From an uncultured Eubacteriales bacterium (GTDB lineage Bacteria; Bacillota; Clostridia; Oscillospirales; Ruminococcaceae), in assembly GCA_900319075.1 (NCBI GenBank), contig ONMZ01000015.1, positions 1 through 41,459 on the forward strand: a DNA stretch of 41,459 nucleotides, written 5' to 3'. The notes below the pieces were generated by a model. That model did not search any database. It had not been told where the DNA came from and saw nothing but the letters and a program-made list of their open reading frames with translations. Made by a program: the position numbers and the translations under genes. Shown one piece after another: positions 33,021 to 41,047 of this stretch. Position 1 is the first letter of the stretch, and the number at the start of each line of letters is the position of its first letter.

Positions 33021-34754
33021 ATGGAACGCAGCGGAATACTTTTAAACCGTAAATACCGTGCACTTCTTGTGTCAACGCTTGCAATGACCGCCTCCATCTA
33101 CCTGTCAGGCATATTCGACAGCATAATGGTGGGACGGATCCTTGGCACAGCAGAGGTTTATGCCATAAACCTTACCTCACTTATAGTATTTTTAAGAGCC
33201 ATACCTGTGTCGATCTCTACTTTTGGTGGAAATACCCTTAGCGTTATCTATAAAAGCAAGCGTGACGGTAAGTCATCTGACATAGTTTTTACCCTGTCTT
33301 TTCTGTTCGGGTTTATAATATCTACTCTGATGGCGGTGGCTGGCATAATATTTGCCGGTCCCACCGCAAATCTTCTTTCCCAGAACAAAGCAGAGGTAAG
33401 CTCTCTGGTACTGCAATACCTGTATCCGCTGTGGGCAGTCACACCTCTGGTAGCCCTTGTGAACCAGACGGCTGCCTATGCCCGTACCGACGGTATGCGT
33501 AAGCTTGCCGTAAGTCTGCCCATCGTGTCAAATGTAGTTAACCTCATATGCGACTATGTGTATATGAAGATATTTGGCTGGGGGCTTGCAGGCGCAGGCT
33601 GGGCAACGGTTACAGGTTATGCGGTCGGCACAATTATGACCTTGATGTATTTCAGATCCAAAAAAAGAACGGTGCACTTTGTAAAGTCTGCTCTCAGACA
33701 GCTGAAATATCTTGGCGGCGTAATAAGCATTGGACTGCCGTCTGCACTTATATATGTGTGCAATTTCCTGCGGCTTTTCTTTGTCAACGCCATTATCCTT
33801 TCCTCAACAGGAGTTGTCGGCGGAAAGATAGCCTCGGTGTCCTTCTCGCTCAACAGTATCGCATTCATATTTGTGGAGGGCGCATCAATGACCCTCCTGC
33901 CCATACTGGGAGCGCTGTATGGTGAAAAGGACACAAAGGGTCAGCGCATCACCCTGCGCTACGGAATGATAGTTACCGTAGTCCTGTCCCTTATCGTTAC
34001 TGTGGTATCGGTTCTGTTCCCGCAACAGCTTGCATCGCTCTACGGCTTTACCGACCCGGAGGCGATAAAGGTGTTCAACACCACCTTCAGACTGCTGTCT
34101 ATAAACGTGCCCATACTTGCAGTCATCTATGTAATGCGCTCTTTCTTTCAGGCAACAAAGCAGAAAGGACTTGCAAATCTCCTTGTTGTCCTTGACGGAT
34201 TTTTAACTATCGTACCCCTTATGTACTGGTTCTCAAAGTACAATATCTATTGGCTGTGGGCAGCGTTCCCGATCTCTAAGGTCCTTACTCTGGCAATAGT
34301 AGCGGCAGTAATGCTTGCAACCAAAAAAGCCCGCAACAAAAAAGGCATACTTGGACTTGATGAACCCCAGGGCATCGCTTATGACTTTTCCATAAAAAAT
34401 GAGATCGACCAGGCTATCAAAGCCTCTGAGGAAGCAATGTCCTTTTGCGAAAAAAACAACGTGCCGGAGAATGTGGCAAACCTTGTGGGCGTTACTGTTG
34501 AGGAGCTTTGCCACAATATCGCCACATACGCAAGCTCCGCAGCTGCCGATACAGTTGATGTGTGCGTGCGTATCCTTGAAAATGAGGTCAATATCCGGCT
34601 CCGTGACAGCGGCAGTGAATTTGACCCTACGGATTATATAGATAACAGCGGAAGACAGATAACAGGCCTTGAGCTCGTTCGCAAACTAAGCTCCGGGATC
34701 AACTATAACCGAATACTTGGCTTTAATGTGACAAACGTGACTGTTTCATATTAA
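33021..34754 (+). CDS. MATE transporter fused to an RsbW-like ATPase domain
   Basis: 577 residues. Residues 1 to about 445 are a MATE exporter with twelve helices (STLAMTASIYLSGIFDSIMVGRILG at the start). Residues about 450-577 are a GHKL ATPase of the RsbW/SpoIIAB anti-sigma kinase type: N box with E495-L-C-H-N499, G1 box DSGSEFDP, and TGLELVRKLSSGINYNR near the end. The ATP-binding residues appear intact. It starts 11 bp after the NRPS stop behind AAGGAGG, so it is probably the product exporter. The kinase-like tail could phosphorylate or bind the STAS protein encoded at 37759 and tie export to a partner switch; that is inference. The MATE at 9000 has no such domain. Confidence 0.85.
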   Translation: MERSGILLNRKYRALLVSTLAMTASIYLSGIFDSIMVGRILGTAEVYAINLTSLIVFLRAIPVSISTFGGNTLSVIYKSKRDGKSSDIVFTLSFLFGFIISTLMAVAGIIFAGPTANLLSQNKAEVSSLVLQYLYPLWAVTPLVALVNQTAAYARTDGMRKLAVSLPIVSNVVNLICDYVYMKIFGWGLAGAGWATVTGYAVGTIMTLMYFRSKKRTVHFVKSALRQLKYLGGVISIGLPSALIYVCNFLRLFFVNAIILSSTGVVGGKIASVSFSLNSIAFIFVEGASMTLLPILGALYGEKDTKGQRITLRYGMIVTVVLSLIVTVVSVLFPQQLASLYGFTDPEAIKVFNTTFRLLSINVPILAVIYVMRSFFQATKQKGLANLLVVLDGFLTIVPLMYWFSKYNIYWLWAAFPISKVLTLAIVAAVMLATKKARNKKGILGLDEPQGIAYDFSIKNEIDQAIKASEEAMSFCEKNNVPENVANLVGVTVEELCHNIATYASSAAADTVDVCVRILENEVNIRLRDSGSEFDPTDYIDNSGRQITGLELVRKLSSGINYNRILGFNVTNVTVSY

Positions 34755-34765
34755 CGGAGATAACA

Positions 34766-36556
34766 ATGAAAGGATCAAATAATAAATTATCGGATGAGTC
34801 AATAAGATTGCTGGACAATAACGAGCACCGGATGAACCTTATTGTAACGCTAATACTTGCCATCGTAGATGCGTTAATGATTATACAGGTTTTTTTAAGC
34901 CCCCATAAAGCATATATAATAGTTTTCTGCGGTGTGCCGGCTTTATTGCTGTCATTGGTGATAGTGTTGAATCTGGTGTTCAGCAGGCATCTGCATCACT
35001 GGGTGAAAAATGTGAATATGATAGTGATGCTGATATCGTTCATGTTGGTGGGAGAGATAAACCATAGTGAGTTTTTCATGCTTTTTATCCTGCCGTCGTT
35101 TCTCAGCAGTTTCTATTACTACCCTAAGTATACCGTGATCAGTTCCGCAGCATCTTTGGTGACCCTGTGGGTGGTGATGTTCAACAGAGTGGACTTCAGC
35201 CATGGCACACAGATGGAAGATTTTGATCTGCAAAACCTGTTCTCAATTTTGTCCAAAGCCTTTGACTTTTCCACGGTCAGTGAGCTGGCAAGTGTGGGTC
35301 GGATCTGTATGTTCGTCTTTGCAGCAGCGATGATGAGCATAGCGATTTATATGTCTTTCAGCGGAAGGATCTTTTACTATCGCCAGGCAATGCTTTTAAA
35401 CGATAACGCCGCCTCAAAGGCAGAGCTCATAATGGCAAGGGCTATCCAGGACGGTGCCATATCACATGATTTTCCCGACAACGAGTTTTATTCCGTCTAC
35501 GGAGATATGGTCACAGCATCTAAAGTCGGAGGCGACTTTTACGATCAGTTTATGGTGGACGATACTCATCTTGCCCTGGTCGTAGGAGATGTCTCCGGTC
35601 ATGGAATGGCTGCGGCAATGTTTATGATGCTGTCCATGACCCTTATCAAAGTCAATGTACAAAGCGGATATTCGTGCGATAAGGCAATATCCAGAACTAA
35701 TAAATACCTTGTTTCAGCAAACCCCCAGAAGTTTTTTGTGACCTGTTGGCTGGGAATAATAGACCTGACAACAGGAGAGCTTTGCTATACCAATGCAGGA
35801 CATAACTATCCTGTTTTGCTGCGGAAGGGACAAAGGGCTGAGTTCCTTAAATCAAAGACTGACTTTGTCCTTGGCAGAAGACGGCTTGCACCTTATAGTG
35901 AAAAGCATATTAAGCTGAATGAGGGAGACAGACTTGTACTTTATACCGATGGCGTTACCGAGGCAGTATCACGTCAGGATGAATTTTTCGGCGACGAAAG
36001 ACTGCTGGAAGCATTAAGTGCCTGCGGCTCTGAAAGCGCACAGCGGCTTGTTTACCTGATATGGAAAGCGGTAGATACGTTCAGCAAAGACCGGGTGCCA
36101 AGCGATGATATTACCATCGAAGCATTTGATCTTAAAAAGCTAATGTCCCAACCGCAGTATGAGACCAAAAACTTTTTTCTCACCATGGAGAGCTTTGACA
36201 GCGTCCAGGAATATATCTCCGGGCGGTGTAAAGAATACGGCTGCAGCACGGACGTTGTGTATAATATACTGGCTGCGTCCTCCGAAATACTTGCCAATAT
36301 TGAATCCTATGCCTACGAAGACGGGGGAGAGATAGAGATAATGATCATTTCCCGTGGCCGCAGAGTCTGCATAGTGTTCAAGGACAGCGGGGAACCTTTC
36401 GACCCGCTGCTGGCAAAAAAACCTGATGTTACCCTGCCGCTTGAGCAAAGGAGCCCCGGCGGATTGGGTATCCATATCGTTTGCAAGCTTATGGACAGCG
36501 TAAGCTACCGTTATGAAAACGGGCAGAACGTGCTGACCATAGAAAAAGACTTTTAG
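34766..36556 (+). CDS. Membrane SpoIIE/RsbU-type phosphatase fused to RsbW-like ATPase domain
   Basis: 596 residues. N-terminal membrane module of about six helices (27-150 and 190-212). PP2C/SpoIIE domain about 225-455 with metal-binding residues GGDFYD (Asp257), GDVSGHG (Asp275), LYTDGVTEA and PSDDITI. C-terminal GHKL domain about 465-596 with N box E507-I-L-A-N511, KDSGEPFDP and PGGLGIHIV. Thus a phosphatase for phospho-STAS and a kinase-like domain sit in one membrane protein. In known partner switches RsbU/SpoIIE dephosphorylates the anti-anti-sigma protein and RsbW rephosphorylates it. Operon gap from the MATE fusion is 11 bp. The sensed signal may be perceived by the membrane part; unknown. 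Confidence 0.88.
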   Translation: MKGSNNKLSDESIRLLDNNEHRMNLIVTLILAIVDALMIIQVFLSPHKAYIIVFCGVPALLLSLVIVLNLVFSRHLHHWVKNVNMIVMLISFMLVGEINHSEFFMLFILPSFLSSFYYYPKYTVISSAASLVTLWVVMFNRVDFSHGTQMEDFDLQNLFSILSKAFDFSTVSELASVGRICMFVFAAAMMSIAIYMSFSGRIFYYRQAMLLNDNAASKAELIMARAIQDGAISHDFPDNEFYSVYGDMVTASKVGGDFYDQFMVDDTHLALVVGDVSGHGMAAAMFMMLSMTLIKVNVQSGYSCDKAISRTNKYLVSANPQKFFVTCWLGIIDLTTGELCYTNAGHNYPVLLRKGQRAEFLKSKTDFVLGRRRLAPYSEKHIKLNEGDRLVLYTDGVTEAVSRQDEFFGDERLLEALSACGSESAQRLVYLIWKAVDTFSKDRVPSDDITIEAFDLKKLMSQPQYETKNFFLTMESFDSVQEYISGRCKEYGCSTDVVYNILAASSEILANIESYAYEDGGEIEIMIISRGRRVCIVFKDSGEPFDPLLAKKPDVTLPLEQRSPGGLGIHIVCKLMDSVSYRYENGQNVLTIEKDF

Positions 36557-36567
36557 GAGGAATTTAA

Positions 36568-37743
36568 ATGAGCAAGCCTACCCGCATCATTATCGCAGGT
36601 GACCTTTTCCCCATGCCATGTAATTACAGCTTGTTTGAAAAGGGCGATATACAAACGCTCTTTGGCAGCAGGGTTTGTGAAATGTTTGCCTCGGCGGATA
36701 TAAGGATATGCAACCTTGAGGGCAGCTTTACCGACAGAGAAACACCTGTTGAAAAAGCAGGTCCCAATATCAAAGCTCCCACAGCGGCAGTAAAGGCAGT
36801 GAAGGAACTGGGAATAAACTATGCCACCCTTGGCAATACACATTCCATGGATTTCGGCGCACAAGGCTATGCCGATACCTGTAAAACTTTAAGTGAAGCA
36901 GGCATTAAGTATTTCGGCTGGGGCGACGACATTGACCATATTATTGCCCACCGCACCTTGACCCATGAGGGCAGAAGAATAAGTCTGTATAACGTTACCG
37001 AGCAGTTTGAAAATGCCCCCGGAACGGATTGCCCGGGTGTGAATCTTTATGACGAGTACCGTGTGTGCGCCCGGCTGAAGGAGCTTAAACAGCAAAGTGA
37101 TGTGCTGATAGTTTTCTATCACGGCGGTATCGAGGGCTCACATTATAACAGCGAAATAATGCGTCGCCGATTTCACCGCATGGCAGATAACGGTGCCGAC
37201 GTTGTCATCTCTCAGCATACCCATGCCATAGGCGAGCAGGAAACCTATAATGGTTCATATCTGCTCTATGGACAGGGAAATTTCTGCTTCCATTTCAGAG
37301 ACAATGTGACACCCCAGCTTGCCGAAGGGCTGGTGCTGGAGCTTGAAATATCCGAAAGCGGCGTTACGCCCAAGCCCCACCGTGTGCTGCGTACCGAGTT
37401 TGGCTGTGTGTATGATGATAAGCAGCAGCTGGAGGAGTTTTACCGCCGCAGCAGTGTCCATGACAAGCTTTTAAGCGGGGATTCCGAAGCGTTGAAAGAG
37501 TTTGATGAGGCTTTCGGAAAGGATTGTAAAAACTGGGCAGGTACGCTGCTGTGGGCTATGCGAGGGCAGAACCCGGAGGATGACCAAAAGCGAAAAGAGC
37601 TTTCTGCAAAGGATATGAGCGAGTATCTGGCATCACAGTATTCAAGACAGCAGCTGCTTGTGATCCAGATGTTCCTGCGAAATGAGGAGTTTAACGAACT
37701 TGGCAGAAGAATAATCAGCGATATGCTGAATGAAACAAAATAA
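36568..37743 (+). CDS. CapA-like metallophosphatase-fold protein
   Basis: 391 residues of the CapA/PgsA family (poly-gamma-glutamate synthesis related, calcineurin-like fold). Seen motifs: IIIAGDLFPM, ADIRICNLEGSFTD, NYATLGNTHSMDFG (usual GNNHxxD is GNTHSMD here), VFYHGGIEG, ADVVISQHTHAIGEQETYNGSYLLYGQGNF. All likely metal ligands (Asp, Glu/Asn, His) are present. It lacks a signal peptide or membrane anchor, unlike most capsule-linked CapA proteins, so it should act in the cytosol. A comparable protein beside an NRPS might hydrolyse or form an amide/isopeptide bond of the product, or be an accessory phosphatase; neither can be chosen. AGGAGG 6-7 nt upstream; 11-bp gap after the phosphatase gene. 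Confidence 0.82.
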   Translation: MSKPTRIIIAGDLFPMPCNYSLFEKGDIQTLFGSRVCEMFASADIRICNLEGSFTDRETPVEKAGPNIKAPTAAVKAVKELGINYATLGNTHSMDFGAQGYADTCKTLSEAGIKYFGWGDDIDHIIAHRTLTHEGRRISLYNVTEQFENAPGTDCPGVNLYDEYRVCARLKELKQQSDVLIVFYHGGIEGSHYNSEIMRRRFHRMADNGADVVISQHTHAIGEQETYNGSYLLYGQGNFCFHFRDNVTPQLAEGLVLELEISESGVTPKPHRVLRTEFGCVYDDKQQLEEFYRRSSVHDKLLSGDSEALKEFDEAFGKDCKNWAGTLLWAMRGQNPEDDQKRKELSAKDMSEYLASQYSRQQLLVIQMFLRNEEFNELGRRIISDMLNETK

Positions 37744-37758
37744 AGAGGAGGATCAATA

Positions 37759-38058
37759 ATGCAGATCAATATTTATGAGGAAAACGGAGCAAGCGTTATC
37801 GCTCCAAACGGGAAGATAGACCATGTCACCGTGGGGGAGTTTGATGAAAAGATCAATGAACTGGGAAATCAAAACGATAAGTTGGTTCTTGACATGAAAG
37901 ATGTAGAGTATGTAAGCTCGGCTGCGCTCAGGGCAATACTCAACATAAACGACCTGATGGCTGATAAGGGCGGCAGCTTTACCCTTAAAAACGTCAATAA
38001 AAAAGTCATGGAGATATTTAATATCACAGGCTTTGCTGATTATCTGAACATTGTCTGA
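37759..38058 (+). CDS. STAS-domain anti-anti-sigma factor
   Basis: 99 residues, one STAS domain like RsbV/SpoIIAA. The phosphorylation site lies in DVEYVSSAALRAIL (Ser53/Ser54), fully conserved in form. In the known mechanism the unphosphorylated STAS protein binds an RsbW-like kinase and frees its partner; phosphorylation by RsbW stops this and SpoIIE-type phosphatase restores it. Here the kinase-like domains are both fused to membrane proteins of the same operon and no sigma factor gene is present, so the STAS protein may instead gate the transporter or another enzyme. AGAGGAGG lies 7 nt before the ATG. Followed by a terminator. Confidence 0.9.
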   Translation: MQINIYEENGASVIAPNGKIDHVTVGEFDEKINELGNQNDKLVLDMKDVEYVSSAALRAILNINDLMADKGGSFTLKNVNKKVMEIFNITGFADYLNIV

Positions 38059-38065
38059 AACAAAG

Positions 38066-38104
38066 AAAAGCGGAGAGCTTCTGTGAGAAGTCCTCCGCTT
38101 TTTT
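38066..38104. terminator. Terminator closing the NRPS operon
   Basis: AAAAGCGGAG (38066-38075) pairs with CTCCGCTTTT (38093-38102), with an inner CTTCT/AGAAG stem and a T run. The A-rich left side lets it also serve the leftward flavodoxin gene ending at 38134. Confidence 0.88.
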
Positions 38105-38133
38105 GTGAAAAAAAGATCCTGAATCGTCCGGGA

Positions 38134-38547
38134 TCAGCCGCCCTTTGCCAGCTTTTCACCGAGCGCTTTGCACTTAGCCAGCGCATCTTCATCAGGTGTG
38201 TTGTTGGCAATAAGCCCTTCGCCGCCAACTATATTTGCTCCCGCAGTCTTTACCCTGTCTGCCCAGAGCCTAATCCATTCACCGTCACCCCAGTCATACG
38301 AACCAAACAAAGCCACATTTTTGCCTGCAAGCTTTGACTCGTTTGCAGAGTAAAACGGCTCAAACTCGCTGTCTTCCAGTTCCTCTGCGCCCATGGCAGG
38401 ACAGCCCAGAGCTACCGCTTCGTAGTCTGAAAGATCACCGCTGAATGAGCTTACAGGAGTAGCCTCCACCCCTGCACCTTCCGCAACAGCCTTTGCCATA
38501 GCCTCGGTGTTTCCTGTTCCGCTCCAGAATATAACTGCTGTTTTCAT
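38134..38547 (-). CDS. Short-chain flavodoxin
   Basis: 137 residues, cytosolic. FMN phosphate loop SGTGNTEA in AVIFWSGTGNTEAMAKAV, flavin loops CPAMGAEELEDSEFEPF and FGSYDWGDGEWIRLW, the classical clostridial flavodoxin pattern. It can replace ferredoxin as a low-potential carrier when iron is short. AGGAGG precedes the ATG by 7 nt, and the gene lies 12 bp after DUF3793. A GTTAG-N6-CTAAC site upstream of the pair at 39202 links it to the metal-responsive DtxR-type regulator nearby, which fits induction by iron starvation. The promoter itself was not identified. Confidence 0.92.
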   Translation of the reverse strand: MKTAVIFWSGTGNTEAMAKAVAEGAGVEATPVSSFSGDLSDYEAVALGCPAMGAEELEDSEFEPFYSANESKLAGKNVALFGSYDWGDGEWIRLWADRVKTAGANIVGGEGLIANNTPDEDALAKCKALGEKLAKGG

Positions 38548-38559
38548 AAAATTTCCTCC

Positions 38560-39132
38560 TTATGAGATCCTGAGTATCTGATAAAGATCCAGTCCCTCAC
38601 CTAATTTATTGCACAGATATCTTCTGCACTTATCGTATTTTTTAAACGTGCTCCTTGCTTGCTTCTCGTCACCGTAGACCTTCCAGTAACCGCATAGCTT
38701 GAAGCCGCAGCCTTTGTGAAGAATAAACCCTTTTACGTCCTCCACGGGATAGCCCAGAAATACCCCGATCTCATGGGGAAATCCCCCTGTTCCGCTGCAT
38801 CGCTTTGCCAGCGTGTCAAGACATTGTTCAGTGTCCATATCCCTGCCGTATCCCCATTTTTCAAGCAGCTGTCTGCGTGATGCGTCCTGTAAAAGCCGCT
38901 GCAAAAGCTGTTTGTTGTAAAGCATAAGAAGACATCTTTGTCCGCACTCGCAAAGGATCTTTATTTTCAAACCCTTGGCGTATGCCTTTTTGTTGAAGCT
39001 CTCCACTGAGGAGTAAACATCAAACTCGTTTTTGTCAAAACTCATAAGACTTGCCGCCTTTATTCCCAGAAGGGAAGGGGCAGAGTTTATTGCAAGCTTG
39101 TGTTCAAAGCAGATGCAATTACCACGATCCGT
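38560..39132 (-). CDS. DUF3793-family protein, apparent ACG start
   Basis: 190 residues if started at 39132. The C-terminal half carries the family signature FPHEIGVFLGYPVEDVKGFILHKGCGFKLCGYWKVYGDEKQA, with LCNKLGEGLDLYQIL at the end. The first ATG (39045) would remove a conserved N-terminal stretch, CFEHKLAINSAPSLLGIKAASL, that is plainly encoded upstream in the same frame. That extended frame contains no ATG, GTG or TTG before a stop. The best-spaced codon is ACG at 39132-39130, 7 nt after GAGGTG (39145-39140); ATT at 39135 is another option. From ACG the length matches the usual family size of about 190. DUF3793 genes commonly sit with flavodoxin and iron-uptake genes; function unknown. 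Confidence 0.75.
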   Translation of the reverse strand, partial: TDRGNCICFEHKLAINSAPSLLGIKAASLMSFDKNEFDVYSSVESFNKKAYAKGLKIKILCECGQRCLLMLYNKQLLQRLLQDASRRQLLEKWGYGRDMDTEQCLDTLAKRCSGTGGFPHEIGVFLGYPVEDVKGFILHKGCGFKLCGYWKVYGDEKQARSTFKKYDKCRRYLCNKLGEGLDLYQILRIS

Positions 39133-39201
39133 AATTCTTCACCTCGTTTGACTGTTATTGTTTGCATTTTGAGATCATTTATCCATATGGCATAACAATT
39201 A

Positions 39202-39217
39202 GTTAGTTATAACTAAC
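39202..39217. promoter_or_regulatory. DtxR-type operator upstream of DUF3793-flavodoxin
   Basis: GTTAGTTATAACTAAC, a perfect 16-bp palindrome of the form GTTAG-N6-CTAAC, 70 bp upstream of the DUF3793 start. The same form occurs at 40948 and 41048. Confidence 0.7.
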
Positions 39218-39274
39218 CCATGCGTACGGCTTATATATCCTGAGTATCCAACTTCTGCAATACCGCACTGCATT

Positions 39275-40057
39275 TCAGGACAGCGCCACATCCAAAGTCA
39301 TCATAAGTGTAAAGCCTGCGGAAAACATAAGCACACCCACATTTGAGTGTTCTCCCTGGGACATTTCCGGTATCAGCTCCTCCACTACCACATACATCAT
39401 GGCTCCTGCGGCAAAGCTCATAAAATAAGGCATTGCCGGTAAAAACAATCCTGCAAAAAGTATAGTCAGCACCGCACCTATTGGCTCGACTGCACCGGAT
39501 AGTACACCTCCTGCAAAAGCCTTAGCTTTACTTTTCCCGTTGGAGTAAAGGGGCATTGAAATGATCGCACCCTCCGGGAAGTTCTGTATTGCGATCCCAA
39601 GCGCCAGAGCAAAAGCTCCTCCGGTTGTTACCTCTGCCGAGTCTGAAAGAAATCCGGCGTATACTATTCCCACAGCCATTCCCTCAGGTATATTGTGCAG
39701 CGTTACCGCAAGTACCATCATCGTGGTGCGCGTAAGCTTTGAGGGCAGCCCCTCCGCTTTGTCAGCGTCCATATGCAGATGGGGGATAAGGCAGTCCAGC
39801 AAAAGAAGAAAGAGTATCCCGCACCAAAAACCGATCACAGCAGGCAAAAAAGAAAGCTTGCCCTTGCTGCTTGACTGTTCTATTGAAGGGATTATCAAGC
39901 TCCAGATCGAGGCTGCGACCATAACGCCGGAGGCAAAACCTGTAAGCGCACGCTGTACGAGCTTGCCCGGCTGCCGTTTCATGAAAAGAACACAGCCCGA
40001 ACCGAGCGCAGTCCCTAAAAAAGGGAGCAGCAGACCTGTCAACAATTCATGTCTCAT
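39275..40057 (-). CDS. ZIP-family divalent metal transporter
   Basis: 260 residues, eight predicted helices. ZIP metal-site motifs are present in helices 4 and 5: AVTLHNIPEGMAVGIVYAG and GIAIQNFPEGAIISMP. A histidine-containing loop (LIPHLHMDADKAEG) may collect metal. The ZIP family imports Zn2+, Fe2+ or Mn2+, but related bacterial GufA-type members are less defined. The open frame extends 36 codons upstream, but AAAGGA 9 nt before the ATG at 40057 and homologue-like beginning MRHELLTGLLLPFLGTALG favour this start. Last gene of the HMA-DtxR-ZIP unit. Confidence 0.85.
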   Translation of the reverse strand: MRHELLTGLLLPFLGTALGSGCVLFMKRQPGKLVQRALTGFASGVMVAASIWSLIIPSIEQSSSKGKLSFLPAVIGFWCGILFLLLLDCLIPHLHMDADKAEGLPSKLTRTTMMVLAVTLHNIPEGMAVGIVYAGFLSDSAEVTTGGAFALALGIAIQNFPEGAIISMPLYSNGKSKAKAFAGGVLSGAVEPIGAVLTILFAGLFLPAMPYFMSFAAGAMMYVVVEELIPEMSQGEHSNVGVLMFSAGFTLMMTLDVALS

Positions 40058-40133
40058 ATGCTCACTTCCTTTGCGGATCTTAAATTTAAAATCGCACCGT
40101 GATCTTTGCCTCGCAGACCCCTTATTGAAAGTA

Positions 40134-40162
40134 ATACGAAGCAGATATGTTCTGCTTCGTAT
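40134..40162 (-). other. Perfect 11-bp hairpin between DtxR and ZIP genes
   Basis: ATACGAAGCAG (40134-40144), 7-nt loop, CTGCTTCGTAT (40152-40162). No T run follows on either strand, so it is more likely an RNA-processing or attenuating hairpin than a full terminator. Confidence 0.6.
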
Positions 40163-40218
40163 CACTCAGCTATGGAGAGGTCGTCATAAATGAAAACCCG
40201 TTGTGTTAGCAAATATCT

Positions 40219-40620
40219 TTATTGACCGCCACAGTCCTGTAAATCGTCCCGCAGGTGGCTTTTCAGCTTCTTAAAGCTGTCCACGCACAAAGCGTGCTCC
40301 ATTTTACAAGCTTCGTCCTCAGCAGTCTTTTCGTCCACACCCGCTTGTATAAGGATGCTCTTAAAAAATACGTTTTTCTCGTAAATATCCTTTGCCTCGG
40401 AAAGTCCCTTTGGGGTAAGAAGCACACGCTTGTTCGGCGTAAGACTGATCTTACCGTCAAAAAGCAGATTTCGTACAGCCCTGCTCACACTTGCCTTGGT
40501 GTAATTCATAGACCGTGCAATATCGGTCACTCTCACAGGCTGAGTGTTGTCCTGGGAAAGAATGTATATTGTTTTTAAATAATCGTCCGCTGACTCGCTT
40601 GCCTTGTCGTAGCTATCCAT
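40219..40620 (-). CDS. DtxR/MntR-family metal-dependent regulator
   Basis: 133 residues. Winged helix: SADDYLKTIYILSQDNTQPVRVTDIARSMNYTKASVSRAVRNLLFDGKISLTPNKRVLLTPKGLSEAKDIYEKNVFFKSILIQAG; the metal-binding/dimerisation part keeps DEACKMEHALCVDSFKKLKSHL with the Glu, Cys and His ligands typical of the group (AEDEACKMEH). It has no SH3-like C-terminal domain, as in MntR-size members. It should repress when bound to Fe2+ or Mn2+. Three GTTAG-N6-CTAAC sites lie in the neighbourhood, one on the promoter of its own operon, which supports autorepression and control of DUF3793-flavodoxin. Confidence 0.9.
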   Translation of the reverse strand: MDSYDKASESADDYLKTIYILSQDNTQPVRVTDIARSMNYTKASVSRAVRNLLFDGKISLTPNKRVLLTPKGLSEAKDIYEKNVFFKSILIQAGVDEKTAEDEACKMEHALCVDSFKKLKSHLRDDLQDCGGQ

Positions 40621-40641
40621 AGTTCTTTGTCCTGACAGCAG

Positions 40642-40890
40642 TTACCTGCCGAACAATCCTTTCTTGTGGTATGTCTCGGTATTTATATCTCCAAGCTCGT
40701 ACCCTGTTTGTGCAATTATCTGAATAAGCTGATCCCGGGGTATTTGCTGTTGAGATATTATCTCTGTTATGCCTTTTTTGTGTGAAGAGCTTACTTTTTT
40801 GACCTCAAAATTCTTTCTAATTGCGTCGTTTATATGAGCCTCACACATTGAGCACATCATTCCGTTTATTTTCAAAGTGGTCTTATACAT
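40642..40890 (-). CDS. Small HMA-domain metal-binding protein
   Basis: 82 residues. N-terminal heavy-metal-associated motif GMMCSMCEAHINDAI (GMxCxxC), followed by a beta-alpha-beta pattern (VKKVSSSHKKGITEIISQQQIPRDQLIQIIAQTGYELG) and a short basic tail. It resembles copper-chaperone-like HMA proteins, but in this operon with DtxR and ZIP genes it may handle another metal. First gene of the HMA-DtxR-ZIP operon; GGAG lies 8 nt before the ATG. Confidence 0.85.
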   Translation of the reverse strand: MYKTTLKINGMMCSMCEAHINDAIRKNFEVKKVSSSHKKGITEIISQQQIPRDQLIQIIAQTGYELGDINTETYHKKGLFGR

Positions 40891-40947
40891 AGCTTTTCTC
40901 CATTCAAACCGCCCGACGTGGAAGTAAGACCTTCTGTCCGGCTTTGA

Positions 40948-40963
40948 GTTAGTTGTGCCTAAC
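40948..40963. promoter_or_regulatory. DtxR-type operator at the HMA-DtxR-ZIP promoter
   Basis: GTTAG TTGTGC CTAAC. It lies 9 bp downstream of the -10, covering the start of transcription, a classic position for repression. Confidence 0.75.
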
Positions 40964-40972
40964 TATATAACA

Positions 40973-41001
40973 ATAATACTCCCGCCAAGCAGATTTGTCA
41001 A
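40973..41001 (-). promoter_or_regulatory. Promoter of the HMA-DtxR-ZIP operon
   Basis: Minus strand TTGACA (41001-40996), 17-bp spacer, TATTAT (40978-40973). Confidence 0.8.
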
Positions 41002-41047
41002 GCTTATTCACCGCCTTGAAGATGAAAATTGTAGGGGTACACAATAA

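Noticed and set aside
27067-38058. A mobile or prophage origin for the NRPS operon
   Set aside because: No integrase, transposase, tRNA or direct repeats flank it, and base composition looks like the neighbours.
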